Source: an uncultured Rhizobiaceae group bacterium
GTDB lineage: Bacteria; Pseudomonadota; Alphaproteobacteria; Rhizobiales; Rhizobiaceae
Direction: 5' to 3'
NCBI GenBank assembly: GCA_938030645.1
Contig: CALHHQ010000111.1
Coordinates: 1-11,359, forward strand
DNA: 11,359 bases
Shown: one piece after another, positions 5,327 to 11,359 of the stretch
How positions within the stretch are numbered: position 1 is the stretch's first letter
How the letters are laid out: each line of letters begins with the position of its first letter
Position numbers and translations under genes: made by a program
The notes under the pieces: generated by a model
What the model saw: only the letters and a program-made list of their open reading frames with translations
What the model was told of the DNA's origin: nothing
The model's database searches: none

Positions 5327-6043
5327 ATGTCTGAAAAGTCTTTAAACACATCGTCAGCGGACTCCCATGTCGATCCTTCGAGCCGTTGTCGCCTAGTGCT
5401 GGTCGTCACTGGAAAAAATGCTTCTTTGTTGGGTGATCGCCCGACAGAAGTTCTAAGTTCGGGTGATATCGCAAGTATTGTATTCGATGCAGCTGACTTG
5501 GACGAAGTCGAGTTTCAGTCTTTGATCTCACCTGTTGTCAGTGCGGCTCAAGAACTTGGCATTGCTGTTATTGTGGTCACACAAACCCGTGTTGCTGGGC
5601 GTGTCGGTGCGGATGGCATGCAATTTGGCCAAGACCCAGATGTTGTGCGTGAAGCAATGGATAAATATTCACCGCAAATGATGGTGGGTGTCGGCAATGT
5701 GAAAACGCGCCATAACGCTTTGGTACTTGGCGAATTACAGCCCGATTATTTGATGTTTGGCAAACCGGGTGGAGACATTCGTCCTGAGCCGCACCCTAAA
5801 AATGTTGATCTGGCAAATTGGTGGTCATCTATGGTGGAGATCCCTTGCATATTGTTGGGCGGAAATAGCTTAGAAAGCGCTGTTGAAGTTGCCAAGACGG
5901 GTGCTGACTTTGTTGCTCTTGAGAAAGCCATTTTCTCGAGCGAAGACAGACATGCTACTGTTGCAGAGATTTCGCAGCGCATTGGCGATGTGAATAGGTT
6001 ATTGGATGAACATGCTCCCCAATTTGAAATTTTTGAAGGCTAA
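5327..6043 (+). CDS. divergent ThiE-like (thiamine-phosphate-synthase fold) protein
   Basis: A 238-residue protein that looks like a TIM barrel of the ThiE/TenI family. Recognisable elements are RLVLVVT (first strand), ADGMQFGQDPD (compare ThiE ADGVH.GQ.D), PDYLMFGKPG (compare DY.G.GP), and ILLGGNSLESAVEVAKTGADFVAL (compare the GGI...V...GADG.A phosphate-binding end). Against the ThiE consensus, the Q.R.K substrate motif, the ND pair and the T.TK loop are not recognisable, so synthase activity is doubtful. The N-terminus before residue 20 is polar and low in homology. The ATG at 5327 is favoured over TTG 5282, but neither has a good ribosome binding site. Its last codons overlap the Sel1 gene by 32 bases. 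Homologues are commonly annotated as thiamine phosphate synthase; I infer a changed function. No other thiamine gene or TPP riboswitch is seen. Confidence 0.75.
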   Translation: MSEKSLNTSSADSHVDPSSRCRLVLVVTGKNASLLGDRPTEVLSSGDIASIVFDAADLDEVEFQSLISPVVSAAQELGIAVIVVTQTRVAGRVGADGMQFGQDPDVVREAMDKYSPQMMVGVGNVKTRHNALVLGELQPDYLMFGKPGGDIRPEPHPKNVDLANWWSSMVEIPCILLGGNSLESAVEVAKTGADFVALEKAIFSSEDRHATVAEISQRIGDVNRLLDEHAPQFEIFEG

Positions 6044-7058
6044 TTTTCTAGCGATTTCTGTTGTCTTTCTTGTGCAACCGTTAAGCACGGGTTTCGTTCA
6101 TGGTCAGGCAAAGCCAACCCAAAAGTATACCGAACCTCTAAAAGGGCCCAGCTTGGATGGACCAATTGTTGCGGGTCGCGGGGCGGATACCGCAGAAGCG
6201 GAAACAAAGACTGCAACGCCGGGTGAAATTGCTTTTGGTGCCTATCAACGGGGATATTATTTGACGGCACTTAACTTGGCTTTGCCTTTGGCCGACAGTG
6301 GTGATCCTGCAGCGCAAACACTTATAGGTGAACTGTACTGGAATGGGTTTGGCGTGGCTCGTGATCGCAAAAAAGCCGCCCAATGGTACGAGTTCGCAGC
6401 AAATGCTGGAAATCGTGAAGCGCAGTTTATCTATGGCAATATGCTGCTGCGTGGATTGACGGTGAAAGAAGACAAAATTGCCGGCGAGAGTTTCCTGCGC
6501 AAGGCTGCCGAAAGTGGTCATACGCGGGCTCAGTTTAATCTGGCGCAAATTATGACAGCGCGACGCCCCACTTGGTCAGGTTTCAAGTCGGCTTTGCCTT
6601 GGTATGAAAAAGCAGCTGAAGCAGGATTGGCAGATGCCCAATATGCTTTGTCTAAAATCTATGCCGAGGCGCAAGGCGTTGCATTTAACGACGATGAAAA
6701 AGCACGGGTTTGGTTGGAAAAGTCAGCGAATAATGGCTTTGACACGGCGCAGGTGGAGCTGGGTATTTGGAATGCGAATGGTCGCGGAGGTGAAAAAAGT
6801 GAGAAACGCGCTTTGTTTTGGTTTTCACGAGCGGCTTCAAAAGGAAACGTGATTGCGCAAAATCGTTTGGCACGTATGTATTCTTTCGGCATCGGCACAA
6901 AGGCTGATGATGTGAGAGCTGGCGCATGGCATGTGGTTGCGCGACGTGCAGGGTTTTCTGACAGCGTGATGGATCGCAGGTTTGCGACACTGTCGAAAAT
7001 CAACAAACAACGTGCCATTGATTTGGCCAACAGACTGACAAAGCGCGCTGGTTCTTGA
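6012..7058 (+). CDS. secreted Sel1-repeat protein
   Basis: A 348-residue protein with an N-terminal signal peptide (hydrophobic core about 11-22, likely cleavage after VHG or shortly beyond, no lipobox cysteine) and a Sel1-like repeat solenoid. Repeats of about 36 residues run from about 95 to 315, visible as A...LG.LY..G.G...D..KA..W...AA..G...AQ; clear instances are IGELYWNGFGVARDRKKAAQ, LSKIYAEAQGVAFNDDEKAR and LARMYSFGIGTKADDVRAGA. Sel1 arrays bind proteins and often act in signalling or envelope regulation; the partner is unknown. Start 6012 is chosen over ATG 6006 because GGA is then spaced five bases upstream. The gene begins inside the end of the ThiE-like gene, so translation is probably coupled. 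It is unlike ExoR in length and sequence as far as I can tell. Confidence 0.88.
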   Translation: MLPNLKFLKANFLAISVVFLVQPLSTGFVHGQAKPTQKYTEPLKGPSLDGPIVAGRGADTAEAETKTATPGEIAFGAYQRGYYLTALNLALPLADSGDPAAQTLIGELYWNGFGVARDRKKAAQWYEFAANAGNREAQFIYGNMLLRGLTVKEDKIAGESFLRKAAESGHTRAQFNLAQIMTARRPTWSGFKSALPWYEKAAEAGLADAQYALSKIYAEAQGVAFNDDEKARVWLEKSANNGFDTAQVELGIWNANGRGGEKSEKRALFWFSRAASKGNVIAQNRLARMYSFGIGTKADDVRAGAWHVVARRAGFSDSVMDRRFATLSKINKQRAIDLANRLTKRAGS

Positions 7059-7166
7059 ACCCAAGTCGAAAGTGTGTTCAACGACACGGTAGAGGCCTTG
7101 ATGGAAAACTCTCCGGCTACAAGATCTCGAATATTTACTTTCTGACAGACAAGCAGGCCCGCGCCC

Positions 7167-7733
7167 ATGAAAATCAATGGCAATGAAATTAAACCCGGCA
7201 ATGTGGTTGAGCACAAAGGTGGTCTTTGGGTCGCCGTTAAAACCAATGCTGTTAAGCCTGGTAAAGGCGGAGCTTTTAATCAGGTGGAAATGAAAAACCT
7301 GATTGATGGCACCAAGTTAAATGAGCGTTTTCGCGCGTCCGAAACCGTTGAAAAAGTCCGTCTTGAGCAAAAGGATTTTCAGTATCTTTATGCTGAGGGT
7401 GACATGCTTGTTTTTATGGACACGACCACATACGAGCAGTTGGAACTGCAAACAGAGTTTGTCGGTGACCGCGCTGCTTTCTTACAAGATGGCATGCAAA
7501 TTACCGTTGAGATGTACGATGAGCGTCCGATTGGTGTGAAGCTTCCAGATTTTGTCACACTGGAAATCATTGAAGCCGATCCTGTTGTCAAAGGACAAAC
7601 AGTGTCGTCATCTTACAAACCTGCCGTGATGGACAATGGCATCAAAGTGATGGTGCCACCTTTCATCGAAGCGGGCGAAAAAATTATCGTTGAAACCAAC
7701 GAAATTACTTATGTGCGTCGCGCCGACAGCTAG
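7167..7733 (+). CDS. efp: translation elongation factor P
   Basis: EF-P (188 residues, the normal length) binds between the P and E sites and relieves ribosome stalling at consecutive prolines. The N-terminal KOW-like domain carries the loop NAVKPGKGGAF with K33 at its tip, the position beta-lysylated by EpmA in the E. coli-type pathway. Two OB-fold domains follow, including TTYEQLEL, a V..YDE.PIGV.LPDFVTLEI segment, and a VMVPPFIEAGEKIIVETN...Y..R C-terminus. No epmA or epmB is in the window. The ATG at 7167 gives the exact family N-terminus, although the ribosome binding site (AGG about ten bases away) is modest. About 110 bases separate it from the Sel1 gene, so an independent promoter is possible. 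The phosphatase gene follows after 36 bases. Confidence 0.98.
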   Translation: MKINGNEIKPGNVVEHKGGLWVAVKTNAVKPGKGGAFNQVEMKNLIDGTKLNERFRASETVEKVRLEQKDFQYLYAEGDMLVFMDTTTYEQLELQTEFVGDRAAFLQDGMQITVEMYDERPIGVKLPDFVTLEIIEADPVVKGQTVSSSYKPAVMDNGIKVMVPPFIEAGEKIIVETNEITYVRRADS

Positions 7734-7769
7734 ACCTGTTCTTAAGCAAATCTCTTTCTAGGAAATTCA

Positions 7770-8585
7770 ATGGCTCGTTCAGCTCTCATCAACGTTATGG
7801 TTGCAGCAGCAACCAAGGCAGGCCGATCGCTCACGCGCGATTTCAACGAGCTTGAAAACCTGCAGGTCTCATTAAAAGGGCCAGGCGATTTTGTTTCTGA
7901 AGCCGATATCAAAGCTGAAAAGACATTGCGCGACGCCTTAAACAAAGCGCGTCCGGGATATTCCTTTCTTATGGAGGAGGGCGGGGTCATCGACACGGGC
8001 TCTGAACATCGTTGGATCATTGATCCGTTGGATGGAACGACCAACTTCCTGCATTCAAACCCTCATTTTGCAGTTTCCGTCGCGCTCGAAAGCCACGGGC
8101 AATTGATTGCTGGCGTTATTTACAACCCGGCAACCGAAGAGCTGTTTACCGCCGAAAAAGGGCGGGGTGCCTTTTTAAACGACAGGCGCCTTCGTGTTGC
8201 TGCTCGAACAGATATGGACGAGTGCGTCATTGGAGCAGGTGTTCCTGCGTTGAACAAACGTGGTCATGGCGTTGCGCTGTTTCACCAGAGAAACATCATG
8301 AGCAAAGTCGCTGGCATTCGTGCAACGGGGTCAGCAGCGCTTAATCTTGCTTATGTGGCTGCGGGTCGGTTCGACGGATATTATGAAAGTGGCTTGGAGG
8401 CCTGGGATATGGCCGCTGGTTTGTTGATGGTGCGTGAAGCGGGTGGATTTGCTTCTGAACCTGATCCGAAGGCTTCGATGTACGAAACAGGCCGTGTTGT
8501 CGCTGGGAACGAGACTGTGCATGCCAAATTACGCGGCATCATCAATCAGCCGCTGCCTGAAGCCTTGCAGTCTTCGAAAACATAA
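7770..8585 (+). CDS. suhB: inositol-monophosphatase family enzyme
   Basis: A 271-residue magnesium-dependent sugar phosphatase of the inositol monophosphatase/SuhB family, cytoplasmic. The metal site is complete: E69-E70 in LMEEGG, the signature DPLDGTTNF at 85-93 (D85, D88, T90), and WDMAAG with D213. The D40-F-V-S-E-A-D segment is the conserved KPDLVTEAD-like motif. The usual EES has become EEGG, which I believe is common in Rhizobiales. Substrate may be myo-inositol-1-phosphate or another sugar phosphate; E. coli SuhB also acts in rRNA transcription antitermination, but that cannot be assumed here. AGGA seven bases before the ATG supports the start. It lies 36 bases after efp and is probably co-transcribed. 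Confidence 0.9.
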   Translation: MARSALINVMVAAATKAGRSLTRDFNELENLQVSLKGPGDFVSEADIKAEKTLRDALNKARPGYSFLMEEGGVIDTGSEHRWIIDPLDGTTNFLHSNPHFAVSVALESHGQLIAGVIYNPATEELFTAEKGRGAFLNDRRLRVAARTDMDECVIGAGVPALNKRGHGVALFHQRNIMSKVAGIRATGSAALNLAYVAAGRFDGYYESGLEAWDMAAGLLMVREAGGFASEPDPKASMYETGRVVAGNETVHAKLRGIINQPLPEALQSSKT

Positions 8586-8673
8586 TCGCAATTTACCCTA
8601 ATTCGCATATCATTCCGATACGTCACGATTTGTGCGCATTACTGTTTTCAACTTACGCTAAATTGGCATAGAT

Positions 8674-8717
8674 TGCAGCTGCAGTGATTTGCAGGAATTC
8701 AATTTGGGAGAATTGAA
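8674..8717. repeat. palindromes upstream of the MotA-like gene
   Basis: Two symmetric elements lie in the 206-base gap before the channel pair. TGCAGCTGCA (8674-8683) is a perfect ten-base palindrome. TTCAATT (8698-8704) and AATTGAA (8711-8717) are perfect seven-base arms around TGGGAG. They are 75 to 118 bases before the start codon, suitable for operators. The rest of 8586-8791 shows no gene and no convincing sigma-70 promoter; the seven-base hairpin lacks a T-run, so it is unlikely to terminate the phosphatase transcript. Confidence 0.35.
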
Positions 8718-8791
8718 GTCTGGGCTGCACTTGATTGGCCTAACAGCTTGCGTATGGAAATTATTTCAATGCGCTACGGGAGATGCGACGC

Positions 8792-9817
8792 ATGGCACGG
8801 GAATATGATCCACACAAATTGTCATCCCCTCGTGTCTATCTGTTCTCGATGCTTATCTTCACCGTATTGGTGGGGTTCCTCGCATTTATTCTCTATCGGC
8901 AAATCTGGTCAGCGTTTTCCACGAACCCAGGACTGAACGGTCTCATTCTTGGTGTTTTGGCTGTCGGTATTTTGCTTGCCTTTATGCAGGTCATTCGTTT
9001 GATGCCGGAAGTGGCGTGGGTCAACTCGTTCAGGCGCGGTGATGCTGGTGAACGGAAACGCAAACCTGTTCTTCTTGCACCTATGGAAGCCCTTTTGGGT
9101 GATAATTCCGCAGATGTTGCGCTCTCAACTGGATCCACTCAGTCGATCTTGGATTCTATTGGAAACCGGCTCGATGAACGCCGTGACATTTCGCGTTATC
9201 TGATCAGCCTTCTTGTGTTCTTGGGCCTTTTGGGCACTTTCTGGGGCTTGCTCGCCACCATTGGTTCGATTGGCGATACGATTGGTTCTCTCGACCCGCG
9301 GTCAGGCGATGCCAACGATGTTTTGGATGCGCTGAAAGGCGGATTGAAGGCACCACTCGATGGCATGGGCACCGCGTTTTCGTCATCTTTGTTTGGTCTG
9401 GCTGGTTCCTTGGTGCTCGGGTTTTTGGATCTGCAATCTGGTCAGGCTCAAAATAGATTTTACCTCGAACTTGAAAACTGGTTGTCATCAGTCACTGATG
9501 TGAGCGGTGATTTTGCGAAAGCAGCTGCGGGTGGTCAGGATGTGACGGAAGCAATGGAACGCATTGCGGCTCAGGTTCGTGAAGGAGGTGGAGGCGCGCG
9601 CACCACAGCGGCGATGGCTTCGCTGGCGGAAGGTATTCAAGGCTTGGTCAAACACATGCGGAGCGAGCAGCAACTCATTCGTGACTGGGTTGAAGACCAA
9701 GGTAAGAACCAAGAAGACGTGAAAAAACTGTTGGAACAGTTGAACAAAAATATTTCGGCCACCGGCGGCGCTAAAAAATTGCCAAACACACGCAATACTC
9801 CCAAGGATGGCTTTTAG
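8792..9817 (+). CDS. MotA/TolQ/ExbB-type proton-channel subunit
   Basis: A 341-residue inner-membrane protein with four predicted helices: about 15-35, 48-68, 137-158 and 192-212. Helix 3 carries GLLGTFWGLL (145-154) and helix 4 begins MGTAFSSSLFGLAGS, matching the MotA/TolQ/ExbB channel signature. A cytoplasmic segment of about 65 residues lies between helices 2 and 3, and a hydrophilic tail of about 130 residues follows helix 4. In this superfamily a pentamer surrounds a dimer of a single-helix partner and couples ion flow to motion or force. The next gene encodes such a partner 21 bases downstream. ATG 8792 is preferred to 8783 because GGGAG then lies nine bases upstream. No flagellar genes are near, so a flagellar stator is unlikely; an envelope or peptidoglycan-directed role is inferred. 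Confidence 0.85.
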   Translation: MAREYDPHKLSSPRVYLFSMLIFTVLVGFLAFILYRQIWSAFSTNPGLNGLILGVLAVGILLAFMQVIRLMPEVAWVNSFRRGDAGERKRKPVLLAPMEALLGDNSADVALSTGSTQSILDSIGNRLDERRDISRYLISLLVFLGLLGTFWGLLATIGSIGDTIGSLDPRSGDANDVLDALKGGLKAPLDGMGTAFSSSLFGLAGSLVLGFLDLQSGQAQNRFYLELENWLSSVTDVSGDFAKAAAGGQDVTEAMERIAAQVREGGGGARTTAAMASLAEGIQGLVKHMRSEQQLIRDWVEDQGKNQEDVKKLLEQLNKNISATGGAKKLPNTRNTPKDGF

Positions 9818-9838
9818 ATGCGAGTGAAAGCTTAAAAG

Positions 9839-10873
9839 ATGAGTAAGTCGCGATCACGTCGGCGTGGTGGATCTGGTGTCGATTATTGGCCCGGCTTCGT
9901 TGATGCCCTCTCAACACTTTTGCTCGCGATCATGTTTTTATTGTCAGTCTTTGTGCTGGCACAGTTTTTGTTAAGCCAAGAAATTTCCGGCAAAGACACG
10001 GTGCTCAATCGGCTGAACAGCCAGTTGAATGAACTGACCGAGCTGCTGGCTTTGGAGAAATCATCAAAACAAGATTTAGACGACCAACTTAAGTCCCTTG
10101 CCGCCAGTTTGGATGCTTCGAAATCGGAACGGTCTCGATTGCAAGCTCTGCTTGATCAAGGTGCTGGTGCCGCCGGTGCTGCGGAAGAAAGAGCGGGAGC
10201 ACTCTCTAAAACGCTCGATGAAGAGAAGAAAATCAGCAACCGCGCTTTGAGCCAAGTGCAACTGCTCAACCAGCAGATATCAGCCCTTCGCAAACAGATC
10301 GCAGCTTTGGAAGATGCATTGGATGTGTCTGAGAAAAAAGACAGAGAAAGCACCACTAAAATCTCTGACTTGGGGAAACGCCTCAACGTGGCTTTGGCTC
10401 AACGTGTTCAGGAACTTAATCGGTACAGGTCTGATTTCTTCGGACGTCTGCGCGATATTCTTGGAAACCGTGAAGACATTCGAGTGGTCGGTGACAGATT
10501 TGTTTTTCAATCGGAAGTCTTGTTCCCATCTGGTGGCGCACAACTAAACCAAGCTGGGCTCGGCGAAATGACAAAGCTTGCGAAAGCTCTGGTCGAACTC
10601 GGGAATGAAATTCCTGCAGAGATCGATTGGGTACTTCGTGTTGATGGCCACACCGATAATATCCCCTTAGCCGGGAATGGTCGTTATCGTGACAATTGGG
10701 AATTGTCTTCGGGCCGTGCGACATCCGTCGTTAAATATCTGATTGATCAAGGCGTGCCAGCCAAACGTTTGGTGGCAGCTGGATTCGGTGAATTCCAGCC
10801 GCTTGATTTGGAAGACACCCAAGAGGCGCGGAATAAAAACCGACGCATTGAGTTGAAACTCACCGAGAAGTAG
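9839..10873 (+). CDS. MotB-like protein with coiled coil and OmpA peptidoglycan-binding domain
   Basis: A 344-residue partner of the preceding channel subunit. After a basic N-terminus (RSRRR), YWPGFVDALSTLLLAIMF starts one membrane helix (about 20-45). Aspartate D22 sits where MotB has its proton-accepting aspartate. Residues about 50-200 are heptad-rich and predicted as a long periplasmic coiled coil with a short alanine/glycine break near 105-112. The C-terminal OmpA-like domain (about 220-344) contains FPSGGAQL, GHTDN (270-274), ELSSGRATSVV and NKNRRIEL (333-340), with the aspartate and arginine that bind meso-diaminopimelate. The topology is inner-membrane anchored and cell-wall attached. 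The coiled coil is much longer than the MotB plug and linker. The ribosome binding site is weak (purine-rich AAAAG immediately before the ATG), so coupling to the upstream gene is likely. Confidence 0.88.
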   Translation: MSKSRSRRRGGSGVDYWPGFVDALSTLLLAIMFLLSVFVLAQFLLSQEISGKDTVLNRLNSQLNELTELLALEKSSKQDLDDQLKSLAASLDASKSERSRLQALLDQGAGAAGAAEERAGALSKTLDEEKKISNRALSQVQLLNQQISALRKQIAALEDALDVSEKKDRESTTKISDLGKRLNVALAQRVQELNRYRSDFFGRLRDILGNREDIRVVGDRFVFQSEVLFPSGGAQLNQAGLGEMTKLAKALVELGNEIPAEIDWVLRVDGHTDNIPLAGNGRYRDNWELSSGRATSVVKYLIDQGVPAKRLVAAGFGEFQPLDLEDTQEARNKNRRIELKLTEK

Positions 10874-10877
10874 CGCG

Positions 10878-11359
10878 CTAGACCACGATTTCAAAGTCGC
10901 TGCCATAGTAGTTTTCAGCAGTGAAAGTTCCATCGGGATCAAATGCAAAATTATCTGCAGTCAAATCTTCTAGACTCACGCCTTCCAAAATTGCTGTGGC
11001 GTTTGCCCCAAACCTGACACGCAATTCACCGTCTCGTTCGTAGAAATAAAGGTCCTCGAATGACGCAACATGTGGGTTGTTGGCGATCACCATAAGATCG
11101 CCATCTGCACCTGCCTGAAAATCTGTGATCGTGTCCAAACCATCACCTACTTTGAGCAAGAACGTGTCACGACCGTCACCACCAGTGAGCGTATCCGCCA
11201 GCGTTCCACCAACAAGATAATCGTCTCCATCTCCGCCAATTAGAGTATCGTAACCGTATTTTCCGTTCATATAGACACCTGAGTCATCAGCGACGATTGT
11301 GTCGTTGCGGTTCACGCCTTCGGCATTTGAAAACGTGATCTGATTGTCAGCAAACGGAT
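10878..11359 (-). CDS. RTX calcium-binding protein, C-terminal part; N-terminus beyond window
   Basis: The minus-strand frame stays open to the window edge, so only the last 160 residues are present and no start is claimed; the GTG at 11315 is merely internal. Nonapeptide RTX repeats are visible as LIGGDGDDYLVGGTLADTLTGGDGRDTF, i.e. GG.G.D.L units that bind calcium in a beta roll. The middle unit (GGTLADTL) lacks the usual glycine pattern. A TITDF..GADGD segment follows, common after RTX blocks. The protein ends acidic and then hydrophobic, DFEIVV, which fits an uncleaved C-terminal type I secretion signal. It is probably exported by an ABC exporter; the effector part (protease, lipase, adhesin or other) is not in view. 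Its stop is four bases from that of the MotB-like gene. Confidence 0.85.
   Translation of the reverse strand, partial: PFADNQITFSNAEGVNRNDTIVADDSGVYMNGKYGYDTLIGGDGDDYLVGGTLADTLTGGDGRDTFLLKVGDGLDTITDFQAGADGDLMVIANNPHVASFEDLYFYERDGELRVRFGANATAILEGVSLEDLTADNFAFDPDGTFTAENYYGSDFEIVV

Noticed and set aside
6659..7246. Minus-strand open frame of 195 codons
   Set aside because: It is antisense to the Sel1 gene and the start of efp; the composition looks like a reverse shadow and no motif is seen.
8792..10873. Zorya-type anti-phage system (ZorAB)
   Set aside because: The pair shares the fold, but no ZorC, ZorD or ZorE neighbour is present; the flanks are housekeeping genes and an RTX gene.

Overview
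The window looks like a stretch of core chromosome from an alphaproteobacterium, most likely a marine, moderate-GC member of the Hyphomicrobiales (Rhizobiales). The assignment rests on gene content: an Omp10-type lipoprotein, an alphaproteobacterial aa3 oxidase subunit IV, a GTG-started rpsU, YdcH/DUF465 proteins next to purE-purK, the order thiE-like / Sel1 / efp / inositol monophosphatase, and a MotA-like/MotB-like pair. Base composition is close to even. The species cannot be named from the sequence. Nearly all the DNA is explained by about fifteen genes, two of them cut by the window edges. I see no tRNA, rRNA, CRISPR array, insertion sequence or defence island.

Layout. Positions 1-689 (minus) hold the N-terminal 229 residues of an NtrC-type sigma-54 activator. 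A 200-base gap separates it from a divergent Omp10-like lipoprotein (892-1347), followed by a short aa3 cytochrome c oxidase subunit IV (1440-1664) with its own promoter. A six-TPR lipoprotein (1720-2547, minus) is convergent to it, and upstream of that lies rpsU (2710-2934, minus). The 177 bases between rpsU and purK can form a nested inverted-repeat structure. Positions 3112-4893 (minus) form a tightly coupled operon of a DUF465 gene, purE and purK, whose stop and start codons overlap. A second, very small DUF465 gene (5027-5194, plus) is divergent from it.

The plus-strand block 5327-8585 carries a divergent ThiE-like TIM-barrel protein, translationally overlapped by a secreted Sel1-repeat protein, then elongation factor P and an inositol-monophosphatase-family enzyme. 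After a 206-base gap with palindromes comes a two-gene unit (8792-10873): a four-helix MotA/TolQ/ExbB-type channel subunit and a MotB-like partner with one membrane helix, a long coiled coil and an OmpA peptidoglycan-binding domain. The window ends with the C-terminus of an RTX calcium-binding, probably type I secreted protein (10878-11359, minus), whose stop lies four bases from the MotB-like stop.

Function. purE and purK carry out the two-step carboxylation of AIR in purine synthesis. rpsU and efp serve translation. The lipoproteins, Sel1 protein and channel pair belong to the cell envelope. The items most worth a second look are the non-flagellar stator-like pair, the ThiE homologue lacking recognisable ThiE catalytic motifs, and the structured DNA between purK and rpsU. 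None is clearly a new system.
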